NCBI GenBank assembly: GCA_019187085.1
Contig: JABARS010000033.1
Coordinates: 1-54,324 of the forward strand
Source of the DNA: Pseudorhodoplanes sp.
Lineage (GTDB): Bacteria > Pseudomonadota > Alphaproteobacteria > Rhizobiales > Xanthobacteraceae
DNA length: 54,324 nt
Reading direction: 5' to 3'
Shown: positions 29,466 to 38,981 of the stretch, piece after piece
Layout of the letters: each line of letters starts with the position of its first letter
Numbering within the stretch: the stretch's first letter is position 1
Position numbers and translations under genes: made by a program
The notes under the pieces: model-generated
The model's database searches: none
Told to the model about the DNA's origin: nothing
The model's input: only the letters and a program-made list of their open reading frames with translations

Positions 29466-29950
29466 GCCTTGCCCCCGGGCTCCGGGAACAGGCCGATCAC
29501 CTCGGACGAGGATTTCGGCCCGTAGGAAGTGTAGCCGGCCGGCTTTGTCGCGGCGGCGTCGGGCGAAAGCTGCCCGCGCCCCGCGAAATAGCGCCGCTCA
29601 GCCGCCTCCTGATCCTCGCCGACCACGACGCCGGTCTGCGTCCAGCCGCGGCGGTCGAGCGTCCAGCGCCACAGCGTGGAGGCTTCGAGCCCGAGCAGCA
29701 AGGCCAGCGCGAGACCGACCAGAACCTGGGCGAGCGTGCCGATCCGGCCATACCACATGCCCGCTTCGATCCCCGCCCAGACGAGGAGATAGAGCACCAG
29801 CACGAGCCAGAGCCGCCGCCACAACAGCCAGACCGGCCCGAGCACGAAGGCCCAGAAATAGAAACCGTCGCGCACGAACACGGCGTCCTCGGGGTTGACC
29901 GACGAGGCGCCCTTGCGCGGGGCCGGCTCATGCACGGTGTAGACAGCCAT
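29462..29950 (-). CDS. DUF2628 domain membrane protein
   Basis: A 162-residue protein. The N terminus [10 protein letters not shown] and the [20 protein letters not shown] stretch are the DUF2628 signature; hydrophobic segments run at about 32-45, 48-62 and 73-92, and the C-terminal third is soluble and rich in Gly/Pro. Function is unknown, but the gene is regularly found between hisB and hisH in Rhizobiales, as here. It is 17 bases after hisB and overlaps hisH by four bases. Confidence 0.87.
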   Translation of the reverse strand: MAVYTVHEPAPRKGASSVNPEDAVFVRDGFYFWAFVLGPVWLLWRRLWLVLVLYLLVWAGIEAGMWYGRIGTLAQVLVGLALALLLGLEASTLWRWTLDRRGWTQTGVVVGEDQEAAERRYFAGRGQLSPDAAATKPAGYTSYGPKSSSEVIGLFPEPGGKA

Positions 29951-29967
29951 CGATGTTCTTTCGACGA

Positions 29968-30561
29968 TCAGCCGCCGAGCGAGCCCTTGGTCGAGGGCAC
30001 CTCGTTGGCCGCGCGCGGATCGATCGCGAAGGCCGCGCGTAGCACGCGAGCCAGTCCCTTGAAGCAGGATTCGGAGATATGGTGGTCGTTGCTGCCGTAC
30101 AATGTCTCGACATGCAGCGTGACGCCGGCATTCATCGCGAACGCTTGGAACCATTCGTTGACCAGCTCGGTGTCGAAGGTGCCGATCTTGTCGCGCAGGA
30201 AGCGGACCTTGAACACCAGCATCGGCCGTCCCGACACGTCGACGGCGACGCGCGTCAGCGCCTCGTCCATCGGCATATGAATGTCGGCATAGCGGGTGAT
30301 GCCCTTCATGTCGCCGAGCGCCTGCCGCACCGCCTGGCCGAGCGCGATGCCGACATCCTCGGCGGTGTGATGATAGTCGATATGCAGGTCGCCCTTGGCC
30401 TTGACGGTGAGGTCGATGCGCGAATGGCGTGCCAGCAGATCGAGCATATGGTCGAGGAAGCCGATGCCGGTGGCGACGGCGGACGTGCCGGTGCCGTCGA
30501 GGTTCACCGAGGCCTCGATGTCGGTTTCCTTGGTGGTTCGCTTGATCGAAGCGCTGCGCAT
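29968..30561 (-). CDS. hisB: Imidazoleglycerol-phosphate dehydratase
   Basis: A 197-residue single-function HisB (no phosphatase domain), dehydrating imidazole glycerol phosphate. The manganese motifs are [17 protein letters not shown] and [30 protein letters not shown] and the usual [13 protein letters not shown] stretch are intact. ATG 30561 gives the standard N terminus ([14 protein letters not shown]). It is the first gene of the his operon and diverges from hslV across 131 bp that must hold both promoters. Confidence 0.96.
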   Translation of the reverse strand: MRSASIKRTTKETDIEASVNLDGTGTSAVATGIGFLDHMLDLLARHSRIDLTVKAKGDLHIDYHHTAEDVGIALGQAVRQALGDMKGITRYADIHMPMDEALTRVAVDVSGRPMLVFKVRFLRDKIGTFDTELVNEWFQAFAMNAGVTLHVETLYGSNDHHISESCFKGLARVLRAAFAIDPRAANEVPSTKGSLGG

Positions 30562-30692
30562 ATGCTGACCCGCGGGGCGGCTGAAGTGGCGCCTTTTAAC
30601 AGGGGTTCGGCTGCGACGCCACCGCCGCGGCCGGCGGTTTGCATTCACGGACAACCATCCCTAAATGCCTTTGCGGCACGAGGTTTATGCGT

Positions 30693-31253
30693 ATGTCCCA
30701 CACCCCTTCCGACGCTGGCGGCCTCTGGCACGGCACCACCATCCTGACCGTCCGCAAGGACGGCACGGTCGCCATCGGCGGCGACGGCCAGGTCTCGATC
30801 GGCCAGACCGTAGTCAAGGCCAATGCCCGCAAGGTCCGCCGGCTCGGCAAGAGCGAGGTGATCGGCGGCTTTGCCGGCGCCACGGCCGACGCCTTCACCC
30901 TGTTCGAACGGCTCGAATCCAAGCTCGAGCAATATCCCGGCCAGCTCCTGCGCGCGGCGGTGGAGCTTGCCAAGGACTGGCGGACCGACCGCTACCTGCG
31001 CCGCCTGGAGGCGATGATGATCGTCGCCGACAAGGAGGTCTCGCTGGTCCTGACCGGCACCGGCGACGTGCTGGAGCCGGAAGGCGGCGTCATGGGCATC
31101 GGCTCGGGCGGCAATTATGCGCTCGCCGCCGCCCGCGCGCTCATCGACGGCCCGCTCGACGCGGAGGCGATCGTGCGCAGGTCGCTCGATATCGCCGCCG
31201 ACATCTGCGTCTACACCAACCGCAACGTCACGGTGGAGACACTCGGCACATGA
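30693..31253 (+). CDS. hslV: ATP-dependent protease HslV, peptidase subunit
   Basis: A 186-residue threonine peptidase of the HslUV (ClpQY) complex. The mature N terminus should be [10 protein letters not shown], with catalytic Thr15 exposed after loss of a 14-residue propeptide ending [38 protein letters not shown] and [14 protein letters not shown] are conserved. I chose ATG 30693 because GAGG then sits nine bases upstream; ATG 30687 is too close to it. It is separated from hslU by 210 bp containing a palindromic repeat. Confidence 0.96.
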   Translation: MSHTPSDAGGLWHGTTILTVRKDGTVAIGGDGQVSIGQTVVKANARKVRRLGKSEVIGGFAGATADAFTLFERLESKLEQYPGQLLRAAVELAKDWRTDRYLRRLEAMMIVADKEVSLVLTGTGDVLEPEGGVMGIGSGGNYALAAARALIDGPLDAEAIVRRSLDIAADICVYTNRNVTVETLGT

Positions 31254-31269
31254 ATATTCAGATGCCCGC

Positions 31270-31442
31270 CCTCATGGTTCGAGACACATCGCACGGAAGC
31301 TTTGTGCATGCGGCTCGTCTCCGCGATGGCGATGCTCCTCACCATGAGGGCTTCTCTCTTGCCTCGTCCTGAGGAGCGCGCTGCGCAGGCCTTCGCTGCC
31401 TGCGTAAACGGGTTGTTCGCGCGCATCTCGAAGGATGAGGCA
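31270..31442. repeat. Second Rhizobiales-type palindromic repeat, between hslV and hslU
   Basis: Two dyads lie side by side: CCTCATGGT (31270-31278) with ACCATGAGG (31341-31349), and TGCCTCGTCCT (31360-31370) with AGGATGAGGCA (31432-31442, one mismatch). The second encloses an inner hairpin GCAGGC/GCCTGC. The CTCATGGTTCGAGAC and CTCGAAGGATGAGG motifs match dispersed intergenic repeats I recall from Bradyrhizobium-like genomes. No gene is present; the element splits an otherwise continuous hslVU operon. Confidence 0.7.
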
Positions 31443-31463
31443 AGCCACGGAACCGAAATATAG

Positions 31464-32768
31464 ATGACCGACTTCTCCCCCCGCGAAATCGTCTCCGAAC
31501 TCGACCGCTACATCATCGGCCAGGCCGATGCCAAGCGCGCGGTCGCGATCGCACTGCGCAACCGCTGGCGCCGCCTGCAGCTCGACGAGCGGCTGCGCGA
31601 GGAAGTGCTGCCGAAGAACATCCTGATGATCGGCCCGACCGGCGTCGGCAAGACCGAGATTTCGCGCCGGCTCGCCAAGCTTGCCGGCGCGCCGTTCCTC
31701 AAAGTCGAGGCCACCAAGTTCACCGAGGTCGGCTATGTCGGGCGCGACGTCGAACAGATCGTGCGCGACCTCGTCGAGGTGGCGATCGCCCAAACCCGCG
31801 AGAAGAAACGCAAGGACGTGCTCGCGCGCGCGCAACTCGCCGCCGAGGAGCGCGTGGTCGACGCGCTGGTCGGCCCCAATGCCAGCGCTTCCACCAAGGA
31901 CGCCTTCCGCCGCAAGCTGCGCAACGGCGAGCTCAACGACAAGGAAATCGAGATCGAGGTGCAGTCGGGCGGCGGCGGCATGCCGATGTTCGACATTCCC
32001 GGCCTGCCGGGCGCGCAGATGGGCGCGATCTCCATCGGCGACATTTTCGGCAAGCTCGGCGGGCGGCCGCGCACGCGCCGCGTGACGGTCGCCGAATCGC
32101 ACGACATCCTGCTCAACGAGGAAGCCGACAAGCTGCTCGACCAGGAGCAGCTCGTGCAGGAATCGATCCGCGCGGTCGAGCAGAACGGCATCGTGTTCCT
32201 CGACGAGATCGACAAGATCTGCGTGCGCGACGGCCGTCTCGGCGGCGACGTGTCGCGCGAGGGCGTGCAGCGCGATTTGTTGCCGCTGATCGAAGGCACC
32301 ACCGTCTCGACCAAGCACGGGCCGGTGAAGACCGACCACATCCTGTTCATCGCATCGGGCGCGTTCCATCTCGCCAAGCCGTCGGACCTCTTGCCCGAAC
32401 TGCAGGGCCGGCTGCCGATCCGCGTCGAATTGCGCGCGCTCACGCGCGAGGATTTCCGCCGCATCCTCACCGACACGGAAGCCTCGCTGATCAAGCAATA
32501 TGTCGCGCTGATGCAGACCGAAGGCGTGACGCTCAATTTCACCGACGACGCCATCGACGCGATCGCCGACATCGCGGTCTCGGTGAATGCCAGCGTCGAG
32601 AATATCGGCGCGCGCCGGCTGCAGACGGTGATGGAGCGCGTGCTCGACGAAATCTCCTTCACCGCCACCGACCGTTCCGGCGAGACGGTGAAGATCGACG
32701 CCGTCTTCGTGCAGAAGAATATCGGCGATCTGGCCAAGAACAGCGACCTGAGCCGCTTCATCCTTTAG
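31464..32768 (+). CDS. hslU: ATP-dependent protease HslU, unfoldase subunit
   Basis: A 434-residue AAA+ ATPase that unfolds substrates for HslV. The opening is [20 protein letters not shown]; Walker A is [17 protein letters not shown]; the pore-loop region is [19 protein letters not shown]; the I-domain follows; Walker B is [13 protein letters not shown]; sensor residues lie in [14 protein letters not shown] and [17 protein letters not shown]. The C terminus DLSRFIL is the segment that docks into HslV. Length matches the family (about 440). Confidence 0.97.
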   Translation: MTDFSPREIVSELDRYIIGQADAKRAVAIALRNRWRRLQLDERLREEVLPKNILMIGPTGVGKTEISRRLAKLAGAPFLKVEATKFTEVGYVGRDVEQIVRDLVEVAIAQTREKKRKDVLARAQLAAEERVVDALVGPNASASTKDAFRRKLRNGELNDKEIEIEVQSGGGGMPMFDIPGLPGAQMGAISIGDIFGKLGGRPRTRRVTVAESHDILLNEEADKLLDQEQLVQESIRAVEQNGIVFLDEIDKICVRDGRLGGDVSREGVQRDLLPLIEGTTVSTKHGPVKTDHILFIASGAFHLAKPSDLLPELQGRLPIRVELRALTREDFRRILTDTEASLIKQYVALMQTEGVTLNFTDDAIDAIADIAVSVNASVENIGARRLQTVMERVLDEISFTATDRSGETVKIDAVFVQKNIGDLAKNSDLSRFIL

Positions 32769-32777
32769 GCAGAAGCG

Positions 32778-32948
32778 TCAATCGTCATCTTCCGGCCGGC
32801 TGGTCGAAGGCTGGATCACCGCAACGGGATCGGACGCCGGAAAGGTTTCCTTCAAACCTTCTTCGAGTTCCCGCTCCATCCGCGCCTTGTCCTTCGCGGC
32901 TTCCTCGTCGGCGGACGTGGATTTAGGCTTCTTCGGATCGCCGGACAT
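32778..32948 (-). CDS. 56-residue acidic protein with ETFPASDP motif
   Basis: A very short gene. From ATG 32948 the product starts MSGDPKKPKS and includes ARMERELEEGLKETFPASDP, ending RPEDDD. A strong AAGGAGAGC lies before the start, and the stop is nine bases from the convergent hslU stop. The EGLxETFPASDP motif recurs in small alphaproteobacterial proteins of unknown function, often following a charged helix. It is strongly hydrophilic, with no membrane segment, and probably partly disordered. It is 17 bases downstream of the Smr gene, so likely cotranscribed with it. Confidence 0.8.
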   Translation of the reverse strand: MSGDPKKPKSTSADEEAAKDKARMERELEEGLKETFPASDPVAVIQPSTSRPEDDD

Positions 32949-32965
32949 GATGCTCTCCTTCCTTG

Positions 32966-33535
32966 CTATCGCTTGCGGCGCAGACGCACATACAACGCGC
33001 CATCGCCGCCATGGGCGATCGCCGCAGGCGAAAAACCGACCACGAGCGTACTGAACTCGGGCAGCGCCAGCCAGAGCGGCACCTGCCGCCGCAGCACGCC
33101 GGTCTCCGCGTCGGCCCCGCCGCGGGCGCCCTTCCCGGTAATGACAAGTCCCGTGACCGCGCCGTCCTCCTGCGCGCGGCGCAGGAAGCGCAGCAGCGCG
33201 CCGTATGCCTGCGCCTGCGTCATGCCGTGCAGATCGATACGCGCATCGATCGATTGCGCGCCGCGTGCGATGCGGCTCTTGAGCTTGCGCTCGAGCGGGC
33301 CCGGTGCCGGCGGCGCTTTAGGAACGGGCTTTTCCGCGGCGGGCGGCGGCGGCGCGGACGCCGTGCGCTTCGTCTTCGCGGGTGCGGCCTGTTCCGGTGC
33401 GGCTTCGGTTTCGTCGTGCGCATGCACACGGGACTTGCGCACCCTGAGCGGTGCGATCGAACGCGTGACGACGCTCCACAGATCGTGCTCGTCCTTCGAC
33501 AGGCCGCGGGCCCTGCGTCCGGGTGGCTTGCTCAT
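32966..33535 (-). CDS. Smr domain protein
   Basis: A 189-residue protein with a basic, low-complexity N-terminal half (PAKTKRTASAPPPPAAEKPV) and a C-terminal Smr domain at about 95-185: IDLHGMTQAQAYGALLRFL, then GLVITGKGARGG and LPEFSTLVVGFSPAAIAHGG. Smr domains are nucleases or nucleic-acid-binding modules, known from MutS2; in this stand-alone form the substrate is not known. It is 29 bases downstream of mltA on the same strand, consistent with the Tim44-MltA-Smr operon common in Rhizobiales. Confidence 0.92.
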   Translation of the reverse strand: MSKPPGRRARGLSKDEHDLWSVVTRSIAPLRVRKSRVHAHDETEAAPEQAAPAKTKRTASAPPPPAAEKPVPKAPPAPGPLERKLKSRIARGAQSIDARIDLHGMTQAQAYGALLRFLRRAQEDGAVTGLVITGKGARGGADAETGVLRRQVPLWLALPEFSTLVVGFSPAAIAHGGDGALYVRLRRKR

Positions 33536-33564
33536 GGCCGGCGTCCTCGGTCAGCCGTCCCGGA

Positions 33565-34968
33565 TCAGCGCTTGCGCGACGGACGGGCCTTGGGCAGCGG
33601 AACGCCCGCAGACGCAGACGGATCGGCCGCGGCGACCGCGACCGGCGCGGGCTTCTCGCTTTCGGGCGCGCGCGCCGATTGCAGCGACGCCGGGCGCGGC
33701 AGCGGCAACGGGACCTGCTTTTGCAGCCGGCCGGGATCGAGCTCGTTCGGCACCAGCATCACGAACTGCCCGAACTGCTTGAAGCGGCCGGCGGCGCGCG
33801 CGGCCTCCTCGCCGGCGCCGAGATAGATGTCGGCGCGCGCGGGTCCGACAATGGCCCCGCCGGTATCCTGCGCTACCATCAGGCGCCGGAAGGGCGTATC
33901 GGGTTTCTCCGACGCGATCGGCAGCAGCGCGTCGATGAAGAACAGCATGCCGTAGGTGTGCAGCTTGCGGTCGACGGCGATCGAGCGGCCGGGGGTGAGC
34001 GCCACGCCCTGCGCGCCGGGCGGGTCTTCGTGATGGTCGAGATCGGTCTCGCGGAAGAAGACATAGGACTTGTTCTCGCGCCGCAGCGCCCTGCCCTCTT
34101 CCGGATTGGCTTCCATCCATTCGCGGATTTTCTGCATCGAGATTTCTTCGCGCGTATAGATGCCGCGCTCGATCAGGAAACGCCCGACCGCGGTGTAGGG
34201 ATGGCCGTTCTGGGCGTCGTAATTGAGCCGGATGATCGCGCCATTCTCCAGACGCACCCGCACCGACCCCTGGATCTGCGCAAAGAAGGCGTCGACCGGA
34301 TCCTTCAGATAGACGATCTCGAGGCCGCGCCCGGCGATCGCGCCGTCCTCAATCTGCGTGCGGTCGTAATAGGCGCCGGTGCGCTTGACGACGCGCTTGC
34401 CGAACTTGCCTTTGGCCTTGGTGTGGCGCAAGCGTGAGACCAGAAGACCAGGCGGACGGCGATAGAGCGGCGTGGTATAGACGTCGCTCGGATAGCGCGC
34501 GCCGTCCACGATCGGCTCGTAATAGCCGGTGAAGAAACCGTCGCGTTCGCCGACCGGCGCCAGCCGCACCGGACGGAAATTCTTCTCGAAGAACGTCCTT
34601 GCGCCGGTATCGTCGAGCGGCAGCGCGGCAATGGCGCGTCCGCAAACATCGTGCAGCGCGCCGAGCAGCGCATGCCCGTTATGCCTGGCCTTGCCGCCCT
34701 GCAGGATCGGCCGGCACGAGACGAGAAAGGCGCCGAGCGCCTCGGAATGGAAATCGGCGCGCCAGCCTTCGACCGAATCCCAGGTCAGAAGGTCCATCGC
34801 CGCGTTGGGAATCTTCAGCGGATCGGCTTTGTGCGCGGGAGCCCGAGGCGCGGCCTTGCGCTTTTTTGCGGCCTCGGCGGCCAGGGGCCAAGCCGCCGCC
34901 AAAACGAGCGCTGCGGCGATGAAGCGGCGAAACACGGCACGCGATGAACGCGGCGTGCGGATCATCAT
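33565..34968 (-). CDS. mltA: Membrane-bound lytic murein transglycosylase A
   Basis: A 467-residue peptidoglycan lytic transglycosylase. A signal sequence (FRRFIAAALVLAAAWPLAAEA) precedes the mature protein; no lipobox is obvious, unlike E. coli MltA. The MltA domain includes GFFTGYYEPIVDGARYPSDV and VNAT-region equivalents around GSVRVRLENGAIIRLNYD; the C-terminal 3D domain is MVAQDTGGAIVGPARADIYL, with the catalytic aspartate. A proline-rich tail ends the protein. ATG 34968 overlaps the TGA of the Tim44-like gene (ATGA). The next codon is also ATG. Confidence 0.93.
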   Translation of the reverse strand: MMIRTPRSSRAVFRRFIAAALVLAAAWPLAAEAAKKRKAAPRAPAHKADPLKIPNAAMDLLTWDSVEGWRADFHSEALGAFLVSCRPILQGGKARHNGHALLGALHDVCGRAIAALPLDDTGARTFFEKNFRPVRLAPVGERDGFFTGYYEPIVDGARYPSDVYTTPLYRRPPGLLVSRLRHTKAKGKFGKRVVKRTGAYYDRTQIEDGAIAGRGLEIVYLKDPVDAFFAQIQGSVRVRLENGAIIRLNYDAQNGHPYTAVGRFLIERGIYTREEISMQKIREWMEANPEEGRALRRENKSYVFFRETDLDHHEDPPGAQGVALTPGRSIAVDRKLHTYGMLFFIDALLPIASEKPDTPFRRLMVAQDTGGAIVGPARADIYLGAGEEAARAAGRFKQFGQFVMLVPNELDPGRLQKQVPLPLPRPASLQSARAPESEKPAPVAVAAADPSASAGVPLPKARPSRKR

Positions 34969-35675
34969 TGCCCGGCTTCGGTCGCCACAAGTTTCCAGTT
35001 GGGATCGCGCGAGGTGGCGTCGCGCGAGAAGGTCCACACGTCGGTGACGCTCGTCACCTTGTCGGGGTTGCCTTCGATCACGTTGCCGGTCTTGTCGCGC
35101 GTGGCGGTGATGAGCTGCGAGACGAACCGCACCGTCACCTGCGCGGTATTGCCGCGCAGCTCGGCGCCGGTGATCTCGGCGGTGTCGAGCGAGACGAAAC
35201 GGCTCTCGACGGTCTCGCCCTTGGTCTCGCGGTCGCGGATGGCGGCGTCGAAGCCTTCGAACACTTCGCGCGCCAGGAGACCTTTGAGCATGCGGCGGTC
35301 GCCGGTCGCGAACGCTCCGACGATCATCTCGTAGGCACTGCGCGCACCGGTCAGGAATTGCTGCGCGTCGAACGCGTTGTCGACGGCGACGATCGCATCG
35401 AGTCCGGATGCAACCGCGCTGCCCTCGGCGGCGATACCCTTCCAGCGGTCTACGGGCTCGGCGGCCTCGCCAGCGTCGCTCGGACGGCTGACGCTTTTGG
35501 GCTTGCGGTTGGGCAGGGAGACGACCTTGTCGCCGGCCGGCGCACGCATGTCGCGTGCCGAATAGGGATCGTAGGGCGGGCGTTCCCGTCCGGGCCGCTG
35601 ACCCAGAACGCTGCGCAGCCGCAGGAAGATGAAAATCGCCAGCGCCAGGAAGATGATGGTGTAAATGTCGAACAC
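34965..35675 (-). CDS. Tim44/TimA domain protein
   Basis: A 236-residue protein with an N-terminal membrane helix (IYTIIFLALAIFIFLRL), a charged linker and a Tim44-like domain from about 85 (FDAQQFLTGARSAYEMIVGA, GDRRMLKGLLAREVFEGFDA, then a beta-rich part ending VTDVWTFSRDATSRDPNWKL). The domain is shared with mitochondrial import factor Tim44; the bacterial TimA protein is membrane-associated and its role is unsettled. It is the first gene of the operon with mltA, overlapping it by four bases. Confidence 0.9.
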   Translation of the reverse strand: MFDIYTIIFLALAIFIFLRLRSVLGQRPGRERPPYDPYSARDMRAPAGDKVVSLPNRKPKSVSRPSDAGEAAEPVDRWKGIAAEGSAVASGLDAIVAVDNAFDAQQFLTGARSAYEMIVGAFATGDRRMLKGLLAREVFEGFDAAIRDRETKGETVESRFVSLDTAEITGAELRGNTAQVTVRFVSQLITATRDKTGNVIEGNPDKVTSVTDVWTFSRDATSRDPNWKLVATEAGQ

Positions 35676-35915
35676 GTCGCGAATGCCTCGGCAGCCATCA
35701 AGCGGATCGGCGAGCGGTCGATGTCACGCGGCCCGGCCGCCACTAACGCCCTTATTTAGTGGCGCAATTCGGTTTATCCATAGCTTGCGGCCAAAATCGG
35801 GTCCAATGACAAATGCCCGATAACCGGCCGCCCGACCCTGTCCCGGTCCACTTGTGTGCCCGAGAGCACCATAATCGAACTTTCCGACCCCGCCAACCGC
35901 ACCAGCGCCGCCGCC

Positions 35916-36380
35916 ATGCCGACCGGAAGACTGATCCTCCTGAGCCTCCTTGCGCTGCCGGTCGCCGAGATTGCGGCATTTTGGCTCGTGGCCGGCATGA
36001 CCGGCTTTTTCCCCGCTCTGGTGCTGCTCCTAGCCGGTTCGGCTGCCGGCGTGTTGATCCTGCTCGGCCTCGGCCGGCGGCTGCTTGAGCGAATCGGCCG
36101 ACGCCCGCCGCACGAGACGCAGCCGAACACGGCCGGAACCGGCACCGCCAGTTCCGGCGGACTTGCCGGCAGCGGCTTCATGGTGGCAGGCGGCATCCTT
36201 CTTGCCATTCCCGGCTTCCTCACCGACATCGCCGGCGCAGCCCTCCTGATTCCCTCCATCCAGCGCCGCCTCGCCGGCTCGGGAATAGTCCGCCGCGCCG
36301 CGCGCGACGGCGTCATCGAACTTGATGCCGACGAATGGACGCGCGTGCGCGACCGGCCGATCGATCACCGCAAGGAGTGA
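35916..36380 (+). CDS. fxsA: FxsA family membrane protein
   Basis: About 154 residues. Segment 1 is LLSLLALPVAEIAAFWLVAG, segment 2 FFPALVLLLAGSAAGVLILL, and the family-specific loop and helix are GFMVAGGILLAIPGFLTDIAG and AALLIPSIQRRL. FxsA is an inner-membrane protein; in E. coli its overexpression reduces phage F exclusion, but its normal role is unclear. I set the start at ATG 35916 by comparison with family N termini; a GTG at 35856 would add 20 residues. Neither has a clear ribosome binding site. Confidence 0.82.
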   Translation: MPTGRLILLSLLALPVAEIAAFWLVAGMTGFFPALVLLLAGSAAGVLILLGLGRRLLERIGRRPPHETQPNTAGTGTASSGGLAGSGFMVAGGILLAIPGFLTDIAGAALLIPSIQRRLAGSGIVRRAARDGVIELDADEWTRVRDRPIDHRKE

Positions 36381-36464
36381 ACGCTCCGGCACGTGCCGCC
36401 GGCTGCGATCCTTGTCCGGGGTCGGACCCTGTGTTAGCCACACCGCCAAACCGAAGAGGATGTT

Positions 36465-36971
36465 ATGGCGAATACGACGAATGGCGGCCCGCAGGGCGCC
36501 GCGGGTGCGGCCAATCCCCTGCCCAATCCGGAATCGCTGCCGCAGGTCAACGTGCTGGCGCAATACACCAAGGACTTCTCGTTCGAGAATCCGCACGCGC
36601 CGCGTTCGCTGCAACCCTCCGATCAGCCCTCGATCAACCTTCAGATCAACGTCAACCAGAAGCAGCTCTCGGACACCGACTTCGAGGTCGAGCTGACGAT
36701 CGAAGGCAAGGCCGAAGCCAAGAGCGAAGTGATTTTCCAGTTTGAACTCGCCTATGCCGGCATTTTCCGTCTGCAGAACGTTCCGGCGGAAGCGGTGCAG
36801 CCGATCATGTATATCGAGTGCCCGCGGCTTCTGTTCCCGTTCGCGCGCGAGATCGTTTCCGCCGCGGTTCGCAACGGCGGCTTCCCGCCGCTGATGATCG
36901 ACCCGATCGATTTCGTCGGCCTCTACCGGCAGCGGCTCGCACAGGGGCAGGCTTCCGGCGGCAATGGCTGA
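36465..36971 (+). CDS. secB: Protein-export chaperone SecB
   Basis: A 168-residue cytosolic tetrameric chaperone that keeps preproteins export-competent and hands them to SecA. Seen are [17 protein letters not shown], the beta-strand stretch [60 protein letters not shown] and [20 protein letters not shown], covering the whole family. A glycine-rich N-terminal extension of about 25 residues precedes the core. GAAGAGG precedes the ATG. It converges on dnaQ with an 18-base gap. Confidence 0.97.
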   Translation: MANTTNGGPQGAAGAANPLPNPESLPQVNVLAQYTKDFSFENPHAPRSLQPSDQPSINLQINVNQKQLSDTDFEVELTIEGKAEAKSEVIFQFELAYAGIFRLQNVPAEAVQPIMYIECPRLLFPFAREIVSAAVRNGGFPPLMIDPIDFVGLYRQRLAQGQASGGNG

Positions 36972-36989
36972 CGGCCGCGGGCCATCCTC

Positions 36990-37679
36990 TCAGGACTGAT
37001 AGTCGTTCCAGAGCGTCTTTTCGCCGAGCGTGACGATGAAGGCGCGATGTGCCTCGCGCTCGGCGTCGCTTACGCGCGCGGCGAGTGGCACCGCACGCTG
37101 GCGCGCCTGGGCGGCGCCGCCGGCTGATGGTGTTGCGATCATGCTGTCGGTCAGTTCGAACGCCGCCTGCCGCGCGCCGATAAGCTCGACATAGACCTCC
37201 GCCAGCAACTCCGCATCGAGCAGAGCGCCGTGCTTAGTGCGGTGCGAATTGTCGATCCGGTAGCGCACGCACAGATCGTCCAGCCGGTTGGGCGCGCCGG
37301 GATGCCGGCGGCGCGCGATCATCAGCGTATCGACGATCCGCTCGCGGCCGATCGCCACCCGCTTCGTGCGCTCAAGCTCGGCATTGATGAAGCCAAGATC
37401 GAAGAAGGCATTGTGCGCGACGAGCGGAGCGTCCCCGAGAAAGTCGAGAAATTCCCCGACCGCGCTTTCGAACAGCGGATGGTCCTTGAGAAAATCCGCC
37501 GACAGGCCGTGGATCGCGAAGGCCTCGGCCGGCACGTCGCGTTCGGGATTGAAATAACGGTGGAACACCTTGCCGGTGGGAAAGCGGTTGACGAGCTCGA
37601 CGCAACCGATCTCGATCAAGCGATGGCCCTGGGCGGGGTCGAGGCCGGTCGTCTCGGTGTCGAAAATGATCTCGCGCAT
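36990..37679 (-). CDS. dnaQ: DNA polymerase III subunit epsilon (proofreading exonuclease)
   Basis: A 229-residue 3'-5' exonuclease. The three DEDDh motifs are intact: IIFDTETTGLDPAQGHRLIE (Asp and Glu), LVAHNAFFDLGFINAEL (Asp) and HRTKHGALLDAELLAEVYVE (His and Asp). The C-terminal part should tether it to the polymerase alpha subunit. It is 23 bases downstream of coaE in a leftward run from the presumed origin (PPSR-maf-coaE-dnaQ). Confidence 0.96.
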   Translation of the reverse strand: MREIIFDTETTGLDPAQGHRLIEIGCVELVNRFPTGKVFHRYFNPERDVPAEAFAIHGLSADFLKDHPLFESAVGEFLDFLGDAPLVAHNAFFDLGFINAELERTKRVAIGRERIVDTLMIARRRHPGAPNRLDDLCVRYRIDNSHRTKHGALLDAELLAEVYVELIGARQAAFELTDSMIATPSAGGAAQARQRAVPLAARVSDAEREAHRAFIVTLGEKTLWNDYQS

Positions 37680-37702
37680 GGTCTTCCGGCGTCGTTTCCG
37701 AA

Positions 37703-38299
37703 TCAGCGGCGGGGCGCCATTGTAGCGACCCTTGCCAGGATGTCGCGCACCTGCGCGCGCGCCGGTTCCAGGCCATGCCCGCTATCCACGATGAAGTCGG
37801 CGCGGCGGCGCTTTTCGGCGTCCGGCATCTGCTTGGCGAGCAGCGCCTCGAACTTCTCCGCCGTCATGTCCGGACGCGCGAGCACCCGCGCGCGCTGCAC
37901 CTCGGCGGGCGCAGTGACCACGACGACGGCATCGACGCGCGCGTCGCCGCCGGTCTCGAACAAAAGCGGGATGTCGAGCACCACCACCGGCGCGCCGCGC
38001 CGGCGCGTATCGTCGAGAAAGTTGGTCTCCGATCTGCGCACCAGCGGATGCACGATCGCCTCAAGCCGTTTGAGCGCCTGCGGATCGCCGACCACGCGCG
38101 CGCCGAGCTTCGCGCGATCGACCTTGCCTTCGCTCGTCGTTCCGGGAAATTCGCGCTCGATCAATGCGACGGCTTCGCCTTCGTAGAGCCTGTGCACGGC
38201 GGCGTCGGCGTCGTGCACCGGCACGCCTTCCTCGGCGAACAGACGCGCGGTCGTGGTCTTGCCCATGCCGATCGAACCTGTCAGGCCGAGAATGAACAC
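37703..38299 (-). CDS. coaE: Dephospho-CoA kinase
   Basis: A 198-residue P-loop kinase making CoA from dephospho-CoA. The start segment is [20 protein letters not shown] with the P-loop; [40 protein letters not shown] and the R-rich lid [20 protein letters not shown] are present. I set the start at GTG 38299 because GGAGG sits seven bases upstream and homologues begin there. An in-frame extension of 24 codons reaches a GTG overlapping the maf stop (38371) and would add a basic, arginine-rich N terminus. Confidence 0.93.
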   Translation of the reverse strand: MFILGLTGSIGMGKTTTARLFAEEGVPVHDADAAVHRLYEGEAVALIEREFPGTTSEGKVDRAKLGARVVGDPQALKRLEAIVHPLVRRSETNFLDDTRRRGAPVVVLDIPLLFETGGDARVDAVVVVTAPAEVQRARVLARPDMTAEKFEALLAKQMPDAEKRRRADFIVDSGHGLEPARAQVRDILARVATMAPRR

Positions 38300-38367
38300 G
38301 TTGCACCTCCGAAGATAAAATTTCGCCAAGACACGATCGCGAAAACGGCGAAAGCGCTTTTCGGACA

Positions 38368-38976
38368 TCACGCCATCAGCCAGCCCCGGCCGCGGAAAAA
38401 ATCGAGCAGCGGCATGAGCGGCAATCCGAGGATGGTGAAATGGTCGCCATCCACCGATTCGAACAGCTGGATGCCGGCGCTTTCAAGCTGATAGCCGCCG
38501 ACGCTTTGCAGCGCGGCATCGCCGACCCGGTCGAGATAGGTGTCCACGAACGCATCGGAAAACTTCCGCATCGTCAGAAAGGCCGTCCCGCAATACGCGA
38601 ACAGGACCTCGCCGTCCTTGACCACCGCGACCGCCGCGTGAAGACCATGCCGGCGGCCGCGCAAGGCGAGAAGTTGTGCACGCGCGCCGGCGCGGTCACG
38701 CGGCTTGGAGAAGCGCTGCTGCCCGAGCGCCAGCGTCTGGTCGGCGCCCACCACGACGCGACCGGGCATGGCAACCGCGACGGCGCGTGCCTTCTCGCGC
38801 GCCAGCAGCGTGGCGGCCGCGGCCGGATCGCCGGCCTCGGCCTGTCGCTCGACTGCGCGCTCGTCGATATCGGCCGGCCGCACCTCCACCGGCATGCCCG
38901 CAGCCTGCAGAACCGCGCGACGGATCTCGCTTTTGGAGGCAAGCACGAGCGGCGACGGAAAGAGCCACAGATCCAT
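38368..38976 (-). CDS. maf: Maf/Ham1-type nucleotide pyrophosphatase
   Basis: A 202-residue nucleoside triphosphate pyrophosphatase of the Maf family, which hydrolyses non-canonical or modified nucleotides such as m7GTP or pseudouridine triphosphate. The N-terminal [16 protein letters not shown] type motif (here [15 protein letters not shown]), [11 protein letters not shown] and the late [20 protein letters not shown] and [13 protein letters not shown] are conserved. ATG 38976 is six bases after the PPSR stop; a GTG at 38985 that overlaps that stop is an alternative. Which Maf subgroup it belongs to cannot be settled here. Confidence 0.9.
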   Translation of the reverse strand: MDLWLFPSPLVLASKSEIRRAVLQAAGMPVEVRPADIDERAVERQAEAGDPAAAATLLAREKARAVAVAMPGRVVVGADQTLALGQQRFSKPRDRAGARAQLLALRGRRHGLHAAVAVVKDGEVLFAYCGTAFLTMRKFSDAFVDTYLDRVGDAALQSVGGYQLESAGIQLFESVDGDHFTILGLPLMPLLDFFRGRGWLMA

Positions 38977-38981
38977 GACGT

